This document shows, piece by piece, positions 1 to 7,871 of a DNA stretch of 20,777 nt. Under the pieces are notes generated by a model that was not told the DNA's origin, did no database searches, and saw only the letters and a list, made by a program, of their open reading frames with translations. Origin of the DNA: Bacteroides sp. UBA939 (lineage in GTDB: Bacteria > Bacteroidota > Bacteroidia > Bacteroidales > Bacteroidaceae). Where the stretch lies: positions 12,037-32,813 of the forward strand of contig NZ_DBDF01000058.1 in the NCBI RefSeq assembly GCF_002293435.1. Reading direction: 5' to 3'. A program made the position numbers and the translations under genes. Position 1 is the first letter of the stretch. Each line of letters opens with the position of its first letter.

Positions 1-31
1 TTTTACCTACCACCTCCCCCCTGGCGGGGTA

Positions 32-53
32 CTCCTCCTCCCGGGAGGAGGAG
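32..53. repeat. perfect 22-base palindrome, possible terminator or protein site
   Basis: Two 11-base arms, CTCCTCCTCCC and its exact reverse complement, meet with no spacer. The preceding bases 13-29 form a second, imperfect C-run/G-run hairpin. Together they resemble the GC-rich structured intergenic sequences often found downstream of Bacteroides genes, but there is no following T-run on the + strand, so a terminator role is only a guess. Confidence 0.5.
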
Positions 54-56
54 AAT

Positions 57-122
57 AGGGATAGTACTGATGATCAATAGAGATAGTACTGGTTATCAAT
101 AGGGATAGTTCAGTTATATACA
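57..122. repeat. three imperfect 22-base tandem repeats
   Basis: Units start at 57, 79 and 101, each opening with AGGGATAGT or AGAGATAGT. Units 1 and 2 match at 19 of 22 positions; the third is more diverged. A period of 22 bases is close to two helical turns, so the units would present on the same face of the DNA. This would suit binding of a regulator, but no function is shown. Confidence 0.55.
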
Positions 123-251
123 GACAGGCTGCGAGACTTGAGTTAAAGGCTTTAGAACTAATCTCAAAAGGCTTGAAAAAATAATCTCAAAAAATATCGA
201 TCTCGAATAGGAGATCAAAAAAATAATTGCGTCTTATATAGTAATACGAAT

Positions 252-1445
252 ATGTTAATGGAAGAAAACAACAAAGAAGAAAACGTATACGAGAAGTTGG
301 CATCTTATCTCGACGACTGTTTTGCATCTACGGATGAGAAACCTTTCCGGTCGGAAGAAGAGAAAGAAGAATTTCAGAAACTGATGTTTATATGGGATGA
401 ATGCCATCCTGAAAAAGTAGAAACAGAAGGAATATGGAACAAAACTCTTCAAAAGATAAAGAAGAATGATGCACCGAACGTATTGCATCCCCAGCGCCGG
501 TCGGCTAACAAGCCTGCATGGATTTGGGGAGCGGCAGCTTCTGTTGCTCTTTTGATGGGTGTTTATTTCTTCTCTCAAGAAAAAGTGGAGGAAGAAATAA
601 ACGAAGCACAGAAAATGGAGCAATACATGCTGGCAAATACTTCCAATGACGACGTAAAAGAAGTTACGTTGGTTGTTTCCGATAAAAAGAAAATAGAACT
701 GGCCAATAACTCGCAGGTAGCTTATTCGTCCACAGGACAGGTACACGTCAATTCGGACAAACTGGAAGAAGAAGCGAAAGAAGAAAAGCAAGACCAAGCC
801 GAAGAATACAACCAGATTATTGTCCCTAAAGGACGGCGCTCTATGATTGTGCTTGCCGACAATAGTAAGATATGGATAAACTCGGGCAGTAAAGTGATTT
901 ATCCACGTGCGTTTAAAGAAGGAAAAAGACAAATCTATATCGAAGGAGAAGTTTACCTGAAAGTCGCCCGCGATGAAGCCAAACCCTTTACCGTGAGCAC
1001 ATCGGCCTTTGAAGTGGAAGTACTTGGAACATCCTTCAACATTTCCGCCTACAAAGGCAGTTCCAAAGCAAATGTGGTACTGGTTGAAGGCGCGGTAAAC
1101 GTAAAAGACCGCCAGAAACACCACATCAAGATGCAACCCAACGAATTGGTAGAGCTGAACGAAGCGGGCATCCATAGAAAGGAGAAAGTGAATGCACTCG
1201 AATACATTAACTGGGTGGATGGAGTATGGCCCTTAAATGGGAAAACATTAAAAGAAGTGGTTCAATACCTAAGCGAATACTACGGGCAGATAATTTTCTG
1301 CGACCCATCCATAGAGAATGAACCTTTCTACGGGAAACTATTCCTGAACGAAGATTTGGATAGAGTATTAGAATCTATCAGACAAACCTTACCCGAAACA
1401 CTCACTGTGAAAAACGATATTATCTATGCGGAAAGCAATCAATGA
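252..1445 (+). CDS. FecR-type anti-sigma factor
   Basis: Membrane-spanning regulator that would hold an ECF sigma factor and release it when the outer-membrane receptor signals. Residues 1-88 are a cytoplasmic sigma-binding region, residues about 89-108 (AWIWGAAASVALLMG...) are one transmembrane helix, a charged Glu/Lys-rich linker runs to about 187, the FecR domain covers about 188-285 (VPKGRRS..., VLGTSFNISAY), and a C-terminal region of the DUF4974 type (about 327-394) resembles an STN fold. The start at 252 gives MLMEEN; the ATG at 258 is equally possible and no clear ribosome site decides. It lies 152 bases before susC on the same strand. Pairing with an STN-containing SusC is the classic arrangement for trans-envelope signalling. 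The partner sigma factor gene is not in this window. Confidence 0.93.
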   Translation: MLMEENNKEENVYEKLASYLDDCFASTDEKPFRSEEEKEEFQKLMFIWDECHPEKVETEGIWNKTLQKIKKNDAPNVLHPQRRSANKPAWIWGAAASVALLMGVYFFSQEKVEEEINEAQKMEQYMLANTSNDDVKEVTLVVSDKKKIELANNSQVAYSSTGQVHVNSDKLEEEAKEEKQDQAEEYNQIIVPKGRRSMIVLADNSKIWINSGSKVIYPRAFKEGKRQIYIEGEVYLKVARDEAKPFTVSTSAFEVEVLGTSFNISAYKGSSKANVVLVEGAVNVKDRQKHHIKMQPNELVELNEAGIHRKEKVNALEYINWVDGVWPLNGKTLKEVVQYLSEYYGQIIFCDPSIENEPFYGKLFLNEDLDRVLESIRQTLPETLTVKNDIIYAESNQ

Positions 1446-1514
1446 AAAACATACGTTAACCCTTAAAATGTAAAGAAATGAAGAAATAGAAAGAAGAAGA
1501 ACAAACAAAAAACA

Positions 1515-1529
1515 GTCGGTCAATACTCC
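1515..1529 (+). promoter_or_regulatory. shared leader element (susC copy)
   Basis: GTCGGTCAATACTCC lies 83 bases before the susC ATG. Almost the same 15 bases (GTCGGTCAATCCTCC, one mismatch) lie 84 bases before the M60 peptidase ATG at 7872. Equal distance and a single mismatch suggest a common promoter element, for example for an ECF sigma factor, or a common leader-RNA site. No further copy was seen in the window. Function is inferred. Confidence 0.4.
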
Positions 1530-1545
1530 CAATATTGCCCGACCG
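1517..1545 (+). promoter_or_regulatory. stem-loop in the susC leader
   Basis: CGGTC at 1517-1521 pairs with GACCG at 1541-1545. Inside, CAATA (sharing C1521) can pair with TATTG around a small loop, leaving a short CCC bulge before the outer strand. It overlaps the shared 15-base element. It sits after the fecR stop and 52 bases before the susC start, with no T-run, so it looks more like a leader structure than a terminator. Confidence 0.35.
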
Positions 1546-1597
1546 TAAGAGATTTCAGTCAACAAATTATTTTAGTAACAAAAATCAGTACGAAAGT

Positions 1598-4500
1598 ATG
1601 AAAAAGAAGATGACTTCTTATCAGACTAAGAGGTATTTTTTATCTCTTTATCTATTAATTAGTGTTTTTTTATTAACCGGAGGGCATTTTGTTCCCCTTC
1701 GTGCAGCAGAAGCTCGCGAAACAAGCAATGAACAAGCTGTGAAAACCACGCAAACAGTGAAAGAAGTATTCAGCCACATTGAGCGGAACAGTAACTTCGT
1801 TATTCTGTATTCTAAAGAACTTTTGTCCGAATTGGAGAAAAAAGTATCCATCAACATGAACGGTAAAAAGCCGGAGGAAATTCTGAAAGAACTTTCGCAA
1901 ATCACGAATCTGGCATACAAAATCAACGGCCGGCAAGTGAGTGTGGTAGTTAAGAAAGCACCAGCCCCACAGGTAGAACAGCAAAACCCTGATATTAAAG
2001 TCAGTGGACAGGTGTTTGACGAAAACGGAGAAACGATTCCGGGAGCCAATGTCATTGTAAAAGGCAATAGCGGAGTGGGTACTGTGACCGGTGTGGATGG
2101 TAATTTCACGTTGAATGTACCTCCGGGTGCAACGCTGCTTGTATCGTTCATAGGATACACCACCTACGAGCATGCAGTGAAAGGAACCGGACCAATAGTT
2201 ATAAGACTGGTGCCTGATGCCAAAGCTCTGGAAGAGGTAATAGTGGTAGGGTATGGTCTGCAACGCAAAAGTTCTATCACAGGAGCCATCGCCTCACTTA
2301 AATCGGAGCAACTGAAAGATGTAACTACCCCGAGCGTAGCAAACATGCTGCAAGGTAAAGTAGCGGGAGTAGTAGTAACGCCAATATCAGGCCAGCCGGG
2401 CGCAGGAGTCAGCATTCGCATTCGCGGTATCGGGTCTATACGCGCTAAAGTTGAACCTTTATGGGTAATAGACGGCGTAGTAGGAGATGCTGTAGCCGAA
2501 CTCAATCCTAACGACATAGAGAATATTGCCATCCTGAAGGACGGTGCGGCTACTGCGCTATACGGATCACGCGGAGCAAACGGCGTGGTACAAGTAACCA
2601 CCAAGCGCGGAGCATTGGGGGTATCGCAAGTAGATGTTTCGGCTAAGTTCAGTATTTCGCAGTTGCAACAAGGAAACCTGCAAATGATGAACGGAACGGA
2701 ATATTATGACTACTTGCAAACGGCATATACCAATGCCGGCAATCTGCAAGATCAGGTTTGGCTCCAACCTTATTTGAAGGAACGGAACTTCAATTGGTGG
2801 GACTTCGCTACACAAAACGCACTCACCCAGAACTATAACATCAGCTACAGATATGGGAATGAAAAAGTGAGATCGTACATCTCGGGCGATTATTATACCG
2901 AAGAAGGTACCATCAAGGGATACGATTACGACCGTTTCACACTGCGCTCTAACACTGACTACATTGTGAATAAAAACCTCACCCTGAAAGCTAAAATAGC
3001 GGTGAGTTATCGCGAAACGTTTAATCAGCAGCAGTCCTTGGCTTACACGAGTTATACACCGTGGGACACACCGTGGGATTCGGAAGGTAACCTGAAAGAT
3101 GGAAGCCAGGGTATGCCTAACGGCAATGATGCGCTGACAGCTAACCCCAGCGACTATTGGTATTCGGACGGTGGAAGCAACTATTTATACGACCGCCATT
3201 TGAATTGGGGCAACAATCGCCGCAATGCTACGGATTTAGGTTTTGGTTTCGATTATAAGATATTCGATTTCCTCACGCTGGAGTCAAATAACAAAGTAGG
3301 GTTCAGCAACAGTTATTCTAATACGTATACGGACCCTAACAGCCGTGCCGGCGCCGGAATTCATGGTTCATTCGCCGACGGTAATACCAACACTCGCTCT
3401 ATCTATACCAGCCAGGTGCTGCGACTGCTGAAAACAATTGGGGAAAAGCACGAAATCAATGCCTATCTGGGTTATGACTATGACGAGTATCGTTACTGGA
3501 CTTCATCAACCACTACATATAATATCTATCAGGGTGGTGAAACACTGGGCGCCGGCGCCGAAGACCCGGCAACATCGGGTAGCAAAACAGAGGAAAAGAA
3601 TGCCGCCTATTTCTTTAACGGCAACTATTCATACGACAGCAAATACCTCTTCCAAGCTATGGTGCGCCGGGATGGTTCATCGCGTTTCGGTCTTAACAAG
3701 CGTTGGGCTACGTTTTGGTCGGTTGGCGCCGGATGGAACATGCACGAAGAAGAGTTTATCAGCACACTCGGCTTCGTCAATGAGCTGAAACCGCGTATCT
3801 CGTATGGTATTTCGGGTAACTTGCCGGGTGGCGCTTACGAGTGGACTACTAAACTGGACATCACGCAACAATATGCCAACGAGATTGCTTTCTATTCAAA
3901 TTATGCCGGCAATCCCGACCTGACGTGGGAACAAACCGCTTCGCTGGACTTTGGATTAGACATGCGCTTGTTCGACCGGGTGAGCGTCACCTTCGACCTC
4001 TATTCCAAAAAGGTGAAAAACCTGATCTATCTGCGACACCTGCCCGCCGTAACAGGGTTCAACAGGCAGACTGCCAATAATGGAAAGTTAGAGAACAAAG
4101 GTTTTGAAATCACCATTACTCCGGAGATAATAAAGACCAAAGACCTCTATTGGGACATGAGTTTCAATCTGGGATACAACCAGAACAAGATTACCCACCT
4201 ACCCGATGGAGACGATTTGGCTACCTATCAAGCTACGGCTGTAGGATATCCTTACCGCAACTGGTACATGCGCGAATGGGCCGGCGTTGATGCCATGACA
4301 GGAACACCCCTGTGGTTTAAAGTAAATGCTGAGACAGGCGAAAAAACGGCTACCGGCAATTACAATGAATCTACACGCGTATTGCTCGATGCTTCCCCTA
4401 CCCCTAAATATAACGGCGCCATCAGCACTAACCTTTCGTGGAAAGGCTTGTCGCTCAACGCCAACTTCATATTCAGCGCCGGAGCCAAGATTTATAACGG

Positions 4501-4912
4501 TATGCGCGCCGGAGCGCTTGACCGCGATGCACAACGTCCATCTCAGCCTCCTATGAAGTTAGCCGACGGCTGGAGCCGGTGGGAAAAGCCGGGAGATATT
4601 GCCACGCATCCGCAACTCATAGCAGGAGGAAATAACATGGCTTCCGAACAATCTACCCGATATCTGGAAAACGGAGATTTCTTTAAGTTGAAGTCGTTGA
4701 GTGTATCCTATACGCTACCCAAAAAGATAGTAGAACCACTCAAGCTAAAGGATGTACGCATCTCCCTGGGAGGCGAAAACCTGTTCACTATCACCAAGTA
4801 TTCGGGACAAGATCCTGAGATATTGTTCTCATCCGAATACAACGGTGCAGGTGGTTCCATCGGATACCCTACTATAAAACGTTTTACCGTAGGACTCAAT
4901 GTTAATTTCTAA
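1598..4912 (+). CDS. SusC-family TonB-dependent transporter with STN domain
   Basis: Outer-membrane importer for oligosaccharides or glycopeptides, energised by TonB and paired with SusD. I chose the ATG at 1598 because it begins a proper signal peptide (MKKKMTSYQ..., hydrophobic YLLISVFLL), giving 1104 residues; an upstream frame-open ATG at 1535 would add 21 residues before the signal. Domains: STN about 53-118, carboxypeptidase-regulatory-like domain about 133-205 (VSGQVFDENG...), a TonB-box-like EEVIVVGYG about 212-220, plug with the typical LQGKVAGVVV and IRIRGIGSI motifs, and a beta-barrel ending in VGLNVNF. The STN domain is the part that contacts FecR in signalling receptors, so this transporter probably also senses its substrate. 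It is the first gene of a susC-susD-lipoprotein unit. The substrate cannot be read from the sequence. Confidence 0.95.
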   Translation: MKKKMTSYQTKRYFLSLYLLISVFLLTGGHFVPLRAAEARETSNEQAVKTTQTVKEVFSHIERNSNFVILYSKELLSELEKKVSINMNGKKPEEILKELSQITNLAYKINGRQVSVVVKKAPAPQVEQQNPDIKVSGQVFDENGETIPGANVIVKGNSGVGTVTGVDGNFTLNVPPGATLLVSFIGYTTYEHAVKGTGPIVIRLVPDAKALEEVIVVGYGLQRKSSITGAIASLKSEQLKDVTTPSVANMLQGKVAGVVVTPISGQPGAGVSIRIRGIGSIRAKVEPLWVIDGVVGDAVAELNPNDIENIAILKDGAATALYGSRGANGVVQVTTKRGALGVSQVDVSAKFSISQLQQGNLQMMNGTEYYDYLQTAYTNAGNLQDQVWLQPYLKERNFNWWDFATQNALTQNYNISYRYGNEKVRSYISGDYYTEEGTIKGYDYDRFTLRSNTDYIVNKNLTLKAKIAVSYRETFNQQQSLAYTSYTPWDTPWDSEGNLKDGSQGMPNGNDALTANPSDYWYSDGGSNYLYDRHLNWGNNRRNATDLGFGFDYKIFDFLTLESNNKVGFSNSYSNTYTDPNSRAGAGIHGSFADGNTNTRSIYTSQVLRLLKTIGEKHEINAYLGYDYDEYRYWTSSTTTYNIYQGGETLGAGAEDPATSGSKTEEKNAAYFFNGNYSYDSKYLFQAMVRRDGSSRFGLNKRWATFWSVGAGWNMHEEEFISTLGFVNELKPRISYGISGNLPGGAYEWTTKLDITQQYANEIAFYSNYAGNPDLTWEQTASLDFGLDMRLFDRVSVTFDLYSKKVKNLIYLRHLPAVTGFNRQTANNGKLENKGFEITITPEIIKTKDLYWDMSFNLGYNQNKITHLPDGDDLATYQATAVGYPYRNWYMREWAGVDAMTGTPLWFKVNAETGEKTATGNYNESTRVLLDASPTPKYNGAISTNLSWKGLSLNANFIFSAGAKIYNGMRAGALDRDAQRPSQPPMKLADGWSRWEKPGDIATHPQLIAGGNNMASEQSTRYLENGDFFKLKSLSVSYTLPKKIVEPLKLKDVRISLGGENLFTITKYSGQDPEILFSSEYNGAGGSIGYPTIKRFTVGLNVNF

Positions 4913-4937
4913 TTTCAACATTTTAAAACAAACGATT

Positions 4938-6737
4938 ATGAAGACAATATATACATTAGCGACCATCGCTCTGCTAATAATCATGGCAGGATGCAACTTG
5001 GATGTTCGGATGTATGATGGAGTGATGGCGGAAGACCTTGAACCCCGCAACATCACCGAGTTATCGCAAGGAAGTTACCGACTGTTGAAAAATGACGGTG
5101 GACTGATTGATAATGGATATTACTTTCAGAATTACGGCGCCGACGACTTGTCGTGGGGAGGTACTTCTACCAGTTACATGTTCAAAATGTATGATTATGG
5201 CAGGAACATAGCCAGCACCACCACCGAATATGCCTGGGAATTGGGTTATCGTACCATAGGGAATTGCAACAAGGTAATTGAAATGGGACAGGAATTGGGA
5301 GATCAGATTACTAAGGAACAAACAGTGATGATAGGCGAAAACTATTACCTGCGCGCTTTGTGCTACTTCTTACTGATCAATGAGTTTGCACAACCTTATT
5401 CCAACAATCCTCAGCAAAATCCAGGACTTCCCCTGAAGCTGACAAGCGATCAAAGCGATCTGCCTGAGAGCCGTTCTACCGTAGCGGAAGTGTACGAACA
5501 GATAGTGAAGGACTTGGAAGATGCCATTACCTACATGACTCTGCCTGAAGGTATGTTGGCAAAAAACAGCTGTTATGCCACCAAGGAAGCTGCTCAAGCC
5601 CTGTTGGCAAGGGTGTACCTCTACATGGAGAATTACGACGGAGCCTACAACATGGCCAATGCCGTTATCAACTCCGGAAGATTTCAGTTGATCACAGGCA
5701 GTCAATATGCCACATACCCGCAAGCTGTGCCCGAAGACAACAAAGAAACCATTTTCGCCGTACGCAGAACCATAAAGATGGACAACAGTAGCTACAGCAG
5801 ACCCGGTGGATTGTTTATACGCGTAAACAATCAGGGATGGGAAGAAATTTATGCCTCTTCCAGATATATGGAGCTACTTGAACTCTATCTTGACGAGAAC
5901 GGATACGCCAAAGACCTGCGCAGCAGTTTCATTACCAAAAGATACGTAGAAGATGGTACTAACACGGACATCTACCCCATTACCGGAAATCCCGCAAAGA
6001 ACTATCAGAACTGGACATTTGCTTATGCCCGCAGGCAGACGGCAACCGGACCCAACTACGAGTATAAACAGGTGAAAATAGCCAAGCAACCCGATGGTAC
6101 ATACCGCATTACCAATGCAGCAGATGTAGCCTTGTTTACGAGTGACGTTATACAAACAGAGCCTTACAACCTGGGTACCCGCTATTATGTTACCGGAACA
6201 GACGGCACCAAATACATCGGCCGTGTTGAGCCTGAAGTGTACAATGCTCAAACTTTGAGACAGAAAGACAACCGGTTCCTTGTATATGCCATCAACAAGT
6301 GTTCATACCAGGAACAAGAGTTTCACCTGTGGTCGCCCCTTGTTTCGCGATTGGCTGAAATGTATCTGATACGCGCCGAAGTGAGTGCGCAGCGAGGACA
6401 AACGCAATTGGCATTAGACGATGTGAATGTACTTCGCCGGAGAGCAGGCATACCGGAATGGACACTTGCCAACATGGCTACCGCCGAAAACGGAGAAGCT
6501 AAAAACATAGTTAAGATTGTAGAGGAAGAACGCATGCTGGAACTGGCTTGGGAAGGACATCGCCGCTTTGATGTATTCCGCTGGAGACACACTATGGACA
6601 GAAAATATCCGGGCGGACACACTCATACCGAAGGAGACAAGTTCCTGGAAATACCCTACAACTCTCCGGCTGTATGCGAATACATTCCGCAAGCTCAGTA
6701 TGATGCTTATCCATACGATTTGGGACAAAATCCTTAA
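4938..6737 (+). CDS. SusD/RagB-family outer-membrane lipoprotein
   Basis: Surface lipoprotein that caps the SusC barrel and captures substrate. The start at 4938 gives 599 residues with a lipoprotein signal (MKTIYTLATI..., lipobox IMAGC, Cys19); the frame is open upstream to 4899 but that would overlap susC and precede the signal peptide. SusD hallmarks are the helical TPR-like region with YYLRALCYFLLINEFAQPYS and the C-terminal RagB/SusD region with EERMLELAWEGHRRFDVFRW. It begins 25 bases after the susC stop, so the two are surely co-transcribed. About 600 residues is a normal to slightly large size. Ligand specificity is not evident; context suggests host O-glycan or glycopeptide. Confidence 0.95.
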   Translation: MKTIYTLATIALLIIMAGCNLDVRMYDGVMAEDLEPRNITELSQGSYRLLKNDGGLIDNGYYFQNYGADDLSWGGTSTSYMFKMYDYGRNIASTTTEYAWELGYRTIGNCNKVIEMGQELGDQITKEQTVMIGENYYLRALCYFLLINEFAQPYSNNPQQNPGLPLKLTSDQSDLPESRSTVAEVYEQIVKDLEDAITYMTLPEGMLAKNSCYATKEAAQALLARVYLYMENYDGAYNMANAVINSGRFQLITGSQYATYPQAVPEDNKETIFAVRRTIKMDNSSYSRPGGLFIRVNNQGWEEIYASSRYMELLELYLDENGYAKDLRSSFITKRYVEDGTNTDIYPITGNPAKNYQNWTFAYARRQTATGPNYEYKQVKIAKQPDGTYRITNAADVALFTSDVIQTEPYNLGTRYYVTGTDGTKYIGRVEPEVYNAQTLRQKDNRFLVYAINKCSYQEQEFHLWSPLVSRLAEMYLIRAEVSAQRGQTQLALDDVNVLRRRAGIPEWTLANMATAENGEAKNIVKIVEEERMLELAWEGHRRFDVFRWRHTMDRKYPGGHTHTEGDKFLEIPYNSPAVCEYIPQAQYDAYPYDLGQNP

Positions 6738-6775
6738 GATTAAACGAAATAATAACTTTAAAAATAGATATATAG

Positions 6776-7615
6776 ATGAAAAAGTTATCATATTTACTAT
6801 CATTTCTTGTAGCTGTCATCCTGTATGGATGCGCAGAAACAGAACAACCATACGTAGGGTATATTGTTATTGAACGTGCTGTGGTAGAATCTTCTGCTAA
6901 TTCTACAGCGACAATCACAGCAGATACGGATATCTCTTCTCCCATCACGATCGTAGACGAAGGAGCGGAATGGTGCGACGTCAATGTCAATGGCAAAGAG
7001 ATTTCCATCACTACAAACCAAGCCAACACGGGAAGTAACTTCAGAACAACAACCGTACGTGTGAAGTGCGGGTATCGTGAAACGGCATTTACGGTGTTGC
7101 AAAAGTACAATGGACAACAATATCTTGAGTACGACTGGACGAAATGGACAGCCATAGGCTCGGATGTTCAGGCAAACGATGGTGGAGGGTATCCCAGTTT
7201 ATTCTCCGAAGACCGTACAAAATTCTGGCACAGCCAGTACAGTCCTGCCAATGCTCCGCTGCCTCACTGGATTGTAATAGACATGAAAGAAGAATTGGAG
7301 TGTGCGCAGTTCAGTATCGGCAGACGCGCTTACGGTACAGGTCCTACCAATTACCCCTCGGTGAAAACAATGGAGATACATGCCAGTACCGACAACGAGA
7401 ACTTCACCAAGGTAGGAGGCTTTACGTTTGCTTTACCGTGGGAAGCACCCGACGGCACGATGGTAAACGGCAACAGCACGTTAGTACCTCCTCATGAAGA
7501 CATAGCGCTGCCTGCGCCTGTCACGGCACGCTATATAAAGCTTATCATTACGGAAACCAACAACACTACCGGTGTAGCACAAGTTAGTTTCTTCAAGGCT
7601 TATGAAAAGATTTAG
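6776..7615 (+). CDS. BACON + F5/8 type C surface lipoprotein
   Basis: Small (279-residue) lipoprotein, lipobox ILYGC with Cys19, likely on the outer surface as an accessory glycan-binding protein. Residues about 27-112 read as a BACON domain (TITADTDISSP..., GAEWCDVNV...), a domain common in Bacteroidetes glycan-degrading proteins. Residues about 113-275 resemble an F5/8 type C (discoidin, CBM32-like) module: KFWHSQY, HWIVIDMKEE, YPSVKTMEIHAS, ARYIKLIITE. It has no catalytic domain. It starts 38 bases after susD and is the last gene before a 256-base gap. Its layout matches the N-terminal third of the next gene's product, including a shared Trp-Cys pair in the BACON domain. Position and architecture suggest the third surface component of the SusCD complex; the actual ligand is unknown. 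Confidence 0.85.
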   Translation: MKKLSYLLSFLVAVILYGCAETEQPYVGYIVIERAVVESSANSTATITADTDISSPITIVDEGAEWCDVNVNGKEISITTNQANTGSNFRTTTVRVKCGYRETAFTVLQKYNGQQYLEYDWTKWTAIGSDVQANDGGGYPSLFSEDRTKFWHSQYSPANAPLPHWIVIDMKEELECAQFSIGRRAYGTGPTNYPSVKTMEIHASTDNENFTKVGGFTFALPWEAPDGTMVNGNSTLVPPHEDIALPAPVTARYIKLIITETNNTTGVAQVSFFKAYEKI

Positions 7616-7718
7616 GCAGCAAACTTTAGAGACTTATGTTTCGCGTTATTAAAACTGGTTTCACTGCTTTTATCCTGTTCAAAACACCTCCTGAATGAGG
7701 TAGGATGACTATACAATA

Positions 7719-7751
7719 GATGTAGGATGAGTCTACAACTCATCCTACATC
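7719..7751. repeat. perfect 14-bp hairpin, possible terminator or regulatory site
   Basis: Arm GATGTAGGATGAGT (7719-7732), five-base loop, and its exact complement (7738-7751). A related direct copy, GTAGGATGACT, lies at 7700-7710, so the core TAGGATGA occurs three times within about 50 bases. A smaller hairpin (ACCTC/GAGGT, 7686-7701) lies just upstream. There is no T-run after the hairpin. It separates the susCD-lipoprotein unit from the M60-GH31 unit, so it may end the first or control the second. Confidence 0.55.
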
Positions 7752-7787
7752 AGTATATGAGAGGACTTAATCATGCTTAAGTAAGAG

Positions 7788-7802
7788 GTCGGTCAATCCT
7801 CC
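7788..7802 (+). promoter_or_regulatory. shared leader element (M60 copy)
   Basis: GTCGGTCAATCCTCC, 84 bases before the ATG of the M60 peptidase, differs at one base from the element 83 bases before the susC ATG. Unlike the susC copy, it has no strong pairing partner downstream, which favours a DNA site over an RNA hairpin as the conserved feature. AATA follows shortly after in both copies. A promoter role is inferred. Confidence 0.4.
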
Positions 7803-7871
7803 TCTAATAACACAATTCATTTAACCTTATTAATTGTTTACTCTAATCACTCAATCTAAATATCAATCTCC

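Larger units (their letters stand above)
1..251. other. non-coding leader upstream of fecR
   Basis: No reading frame on the + strand in this stretch looks like the end of a protein; all three frames reach stops and none resembles an ECF sigma factor. It holds a GC-rich imperfect hairpin (about 11-31), a perfect palindrome (32-53), three imperfect 22-base direct repeats (57-122), and then an AT-rich stretch with the motif AATCTCAAAA twice (about 160-191). I found no Bacteroides-type TAnnTTTG promoter box here. In related loci the ECF sigma gene usually sits immediately upstream of fecR; here it must be at least 250 bases away or elsewhere. Confidence 0.6.

Noticed and set aside
255..1175. Long open frame on the - strand across fecR
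   Set aside because: The product is Phe/Tyr-rich with no domain logic and lies fully opposite a convincing FecR gene.
1535..1597. Upstream ATG of the susC frame adding 21 residues
   Set aside because: The added residues are polar and precede a clear signal peptide beginning at the ATG at 1598; the upstream ATG also lies inside the leader hairpin.
4899..4937. Upstream ATG of the susD frame overlapping susC
   Set aside because: The lipoprotein signal begins at the ATG at 4938, so the upstream residues would block export.
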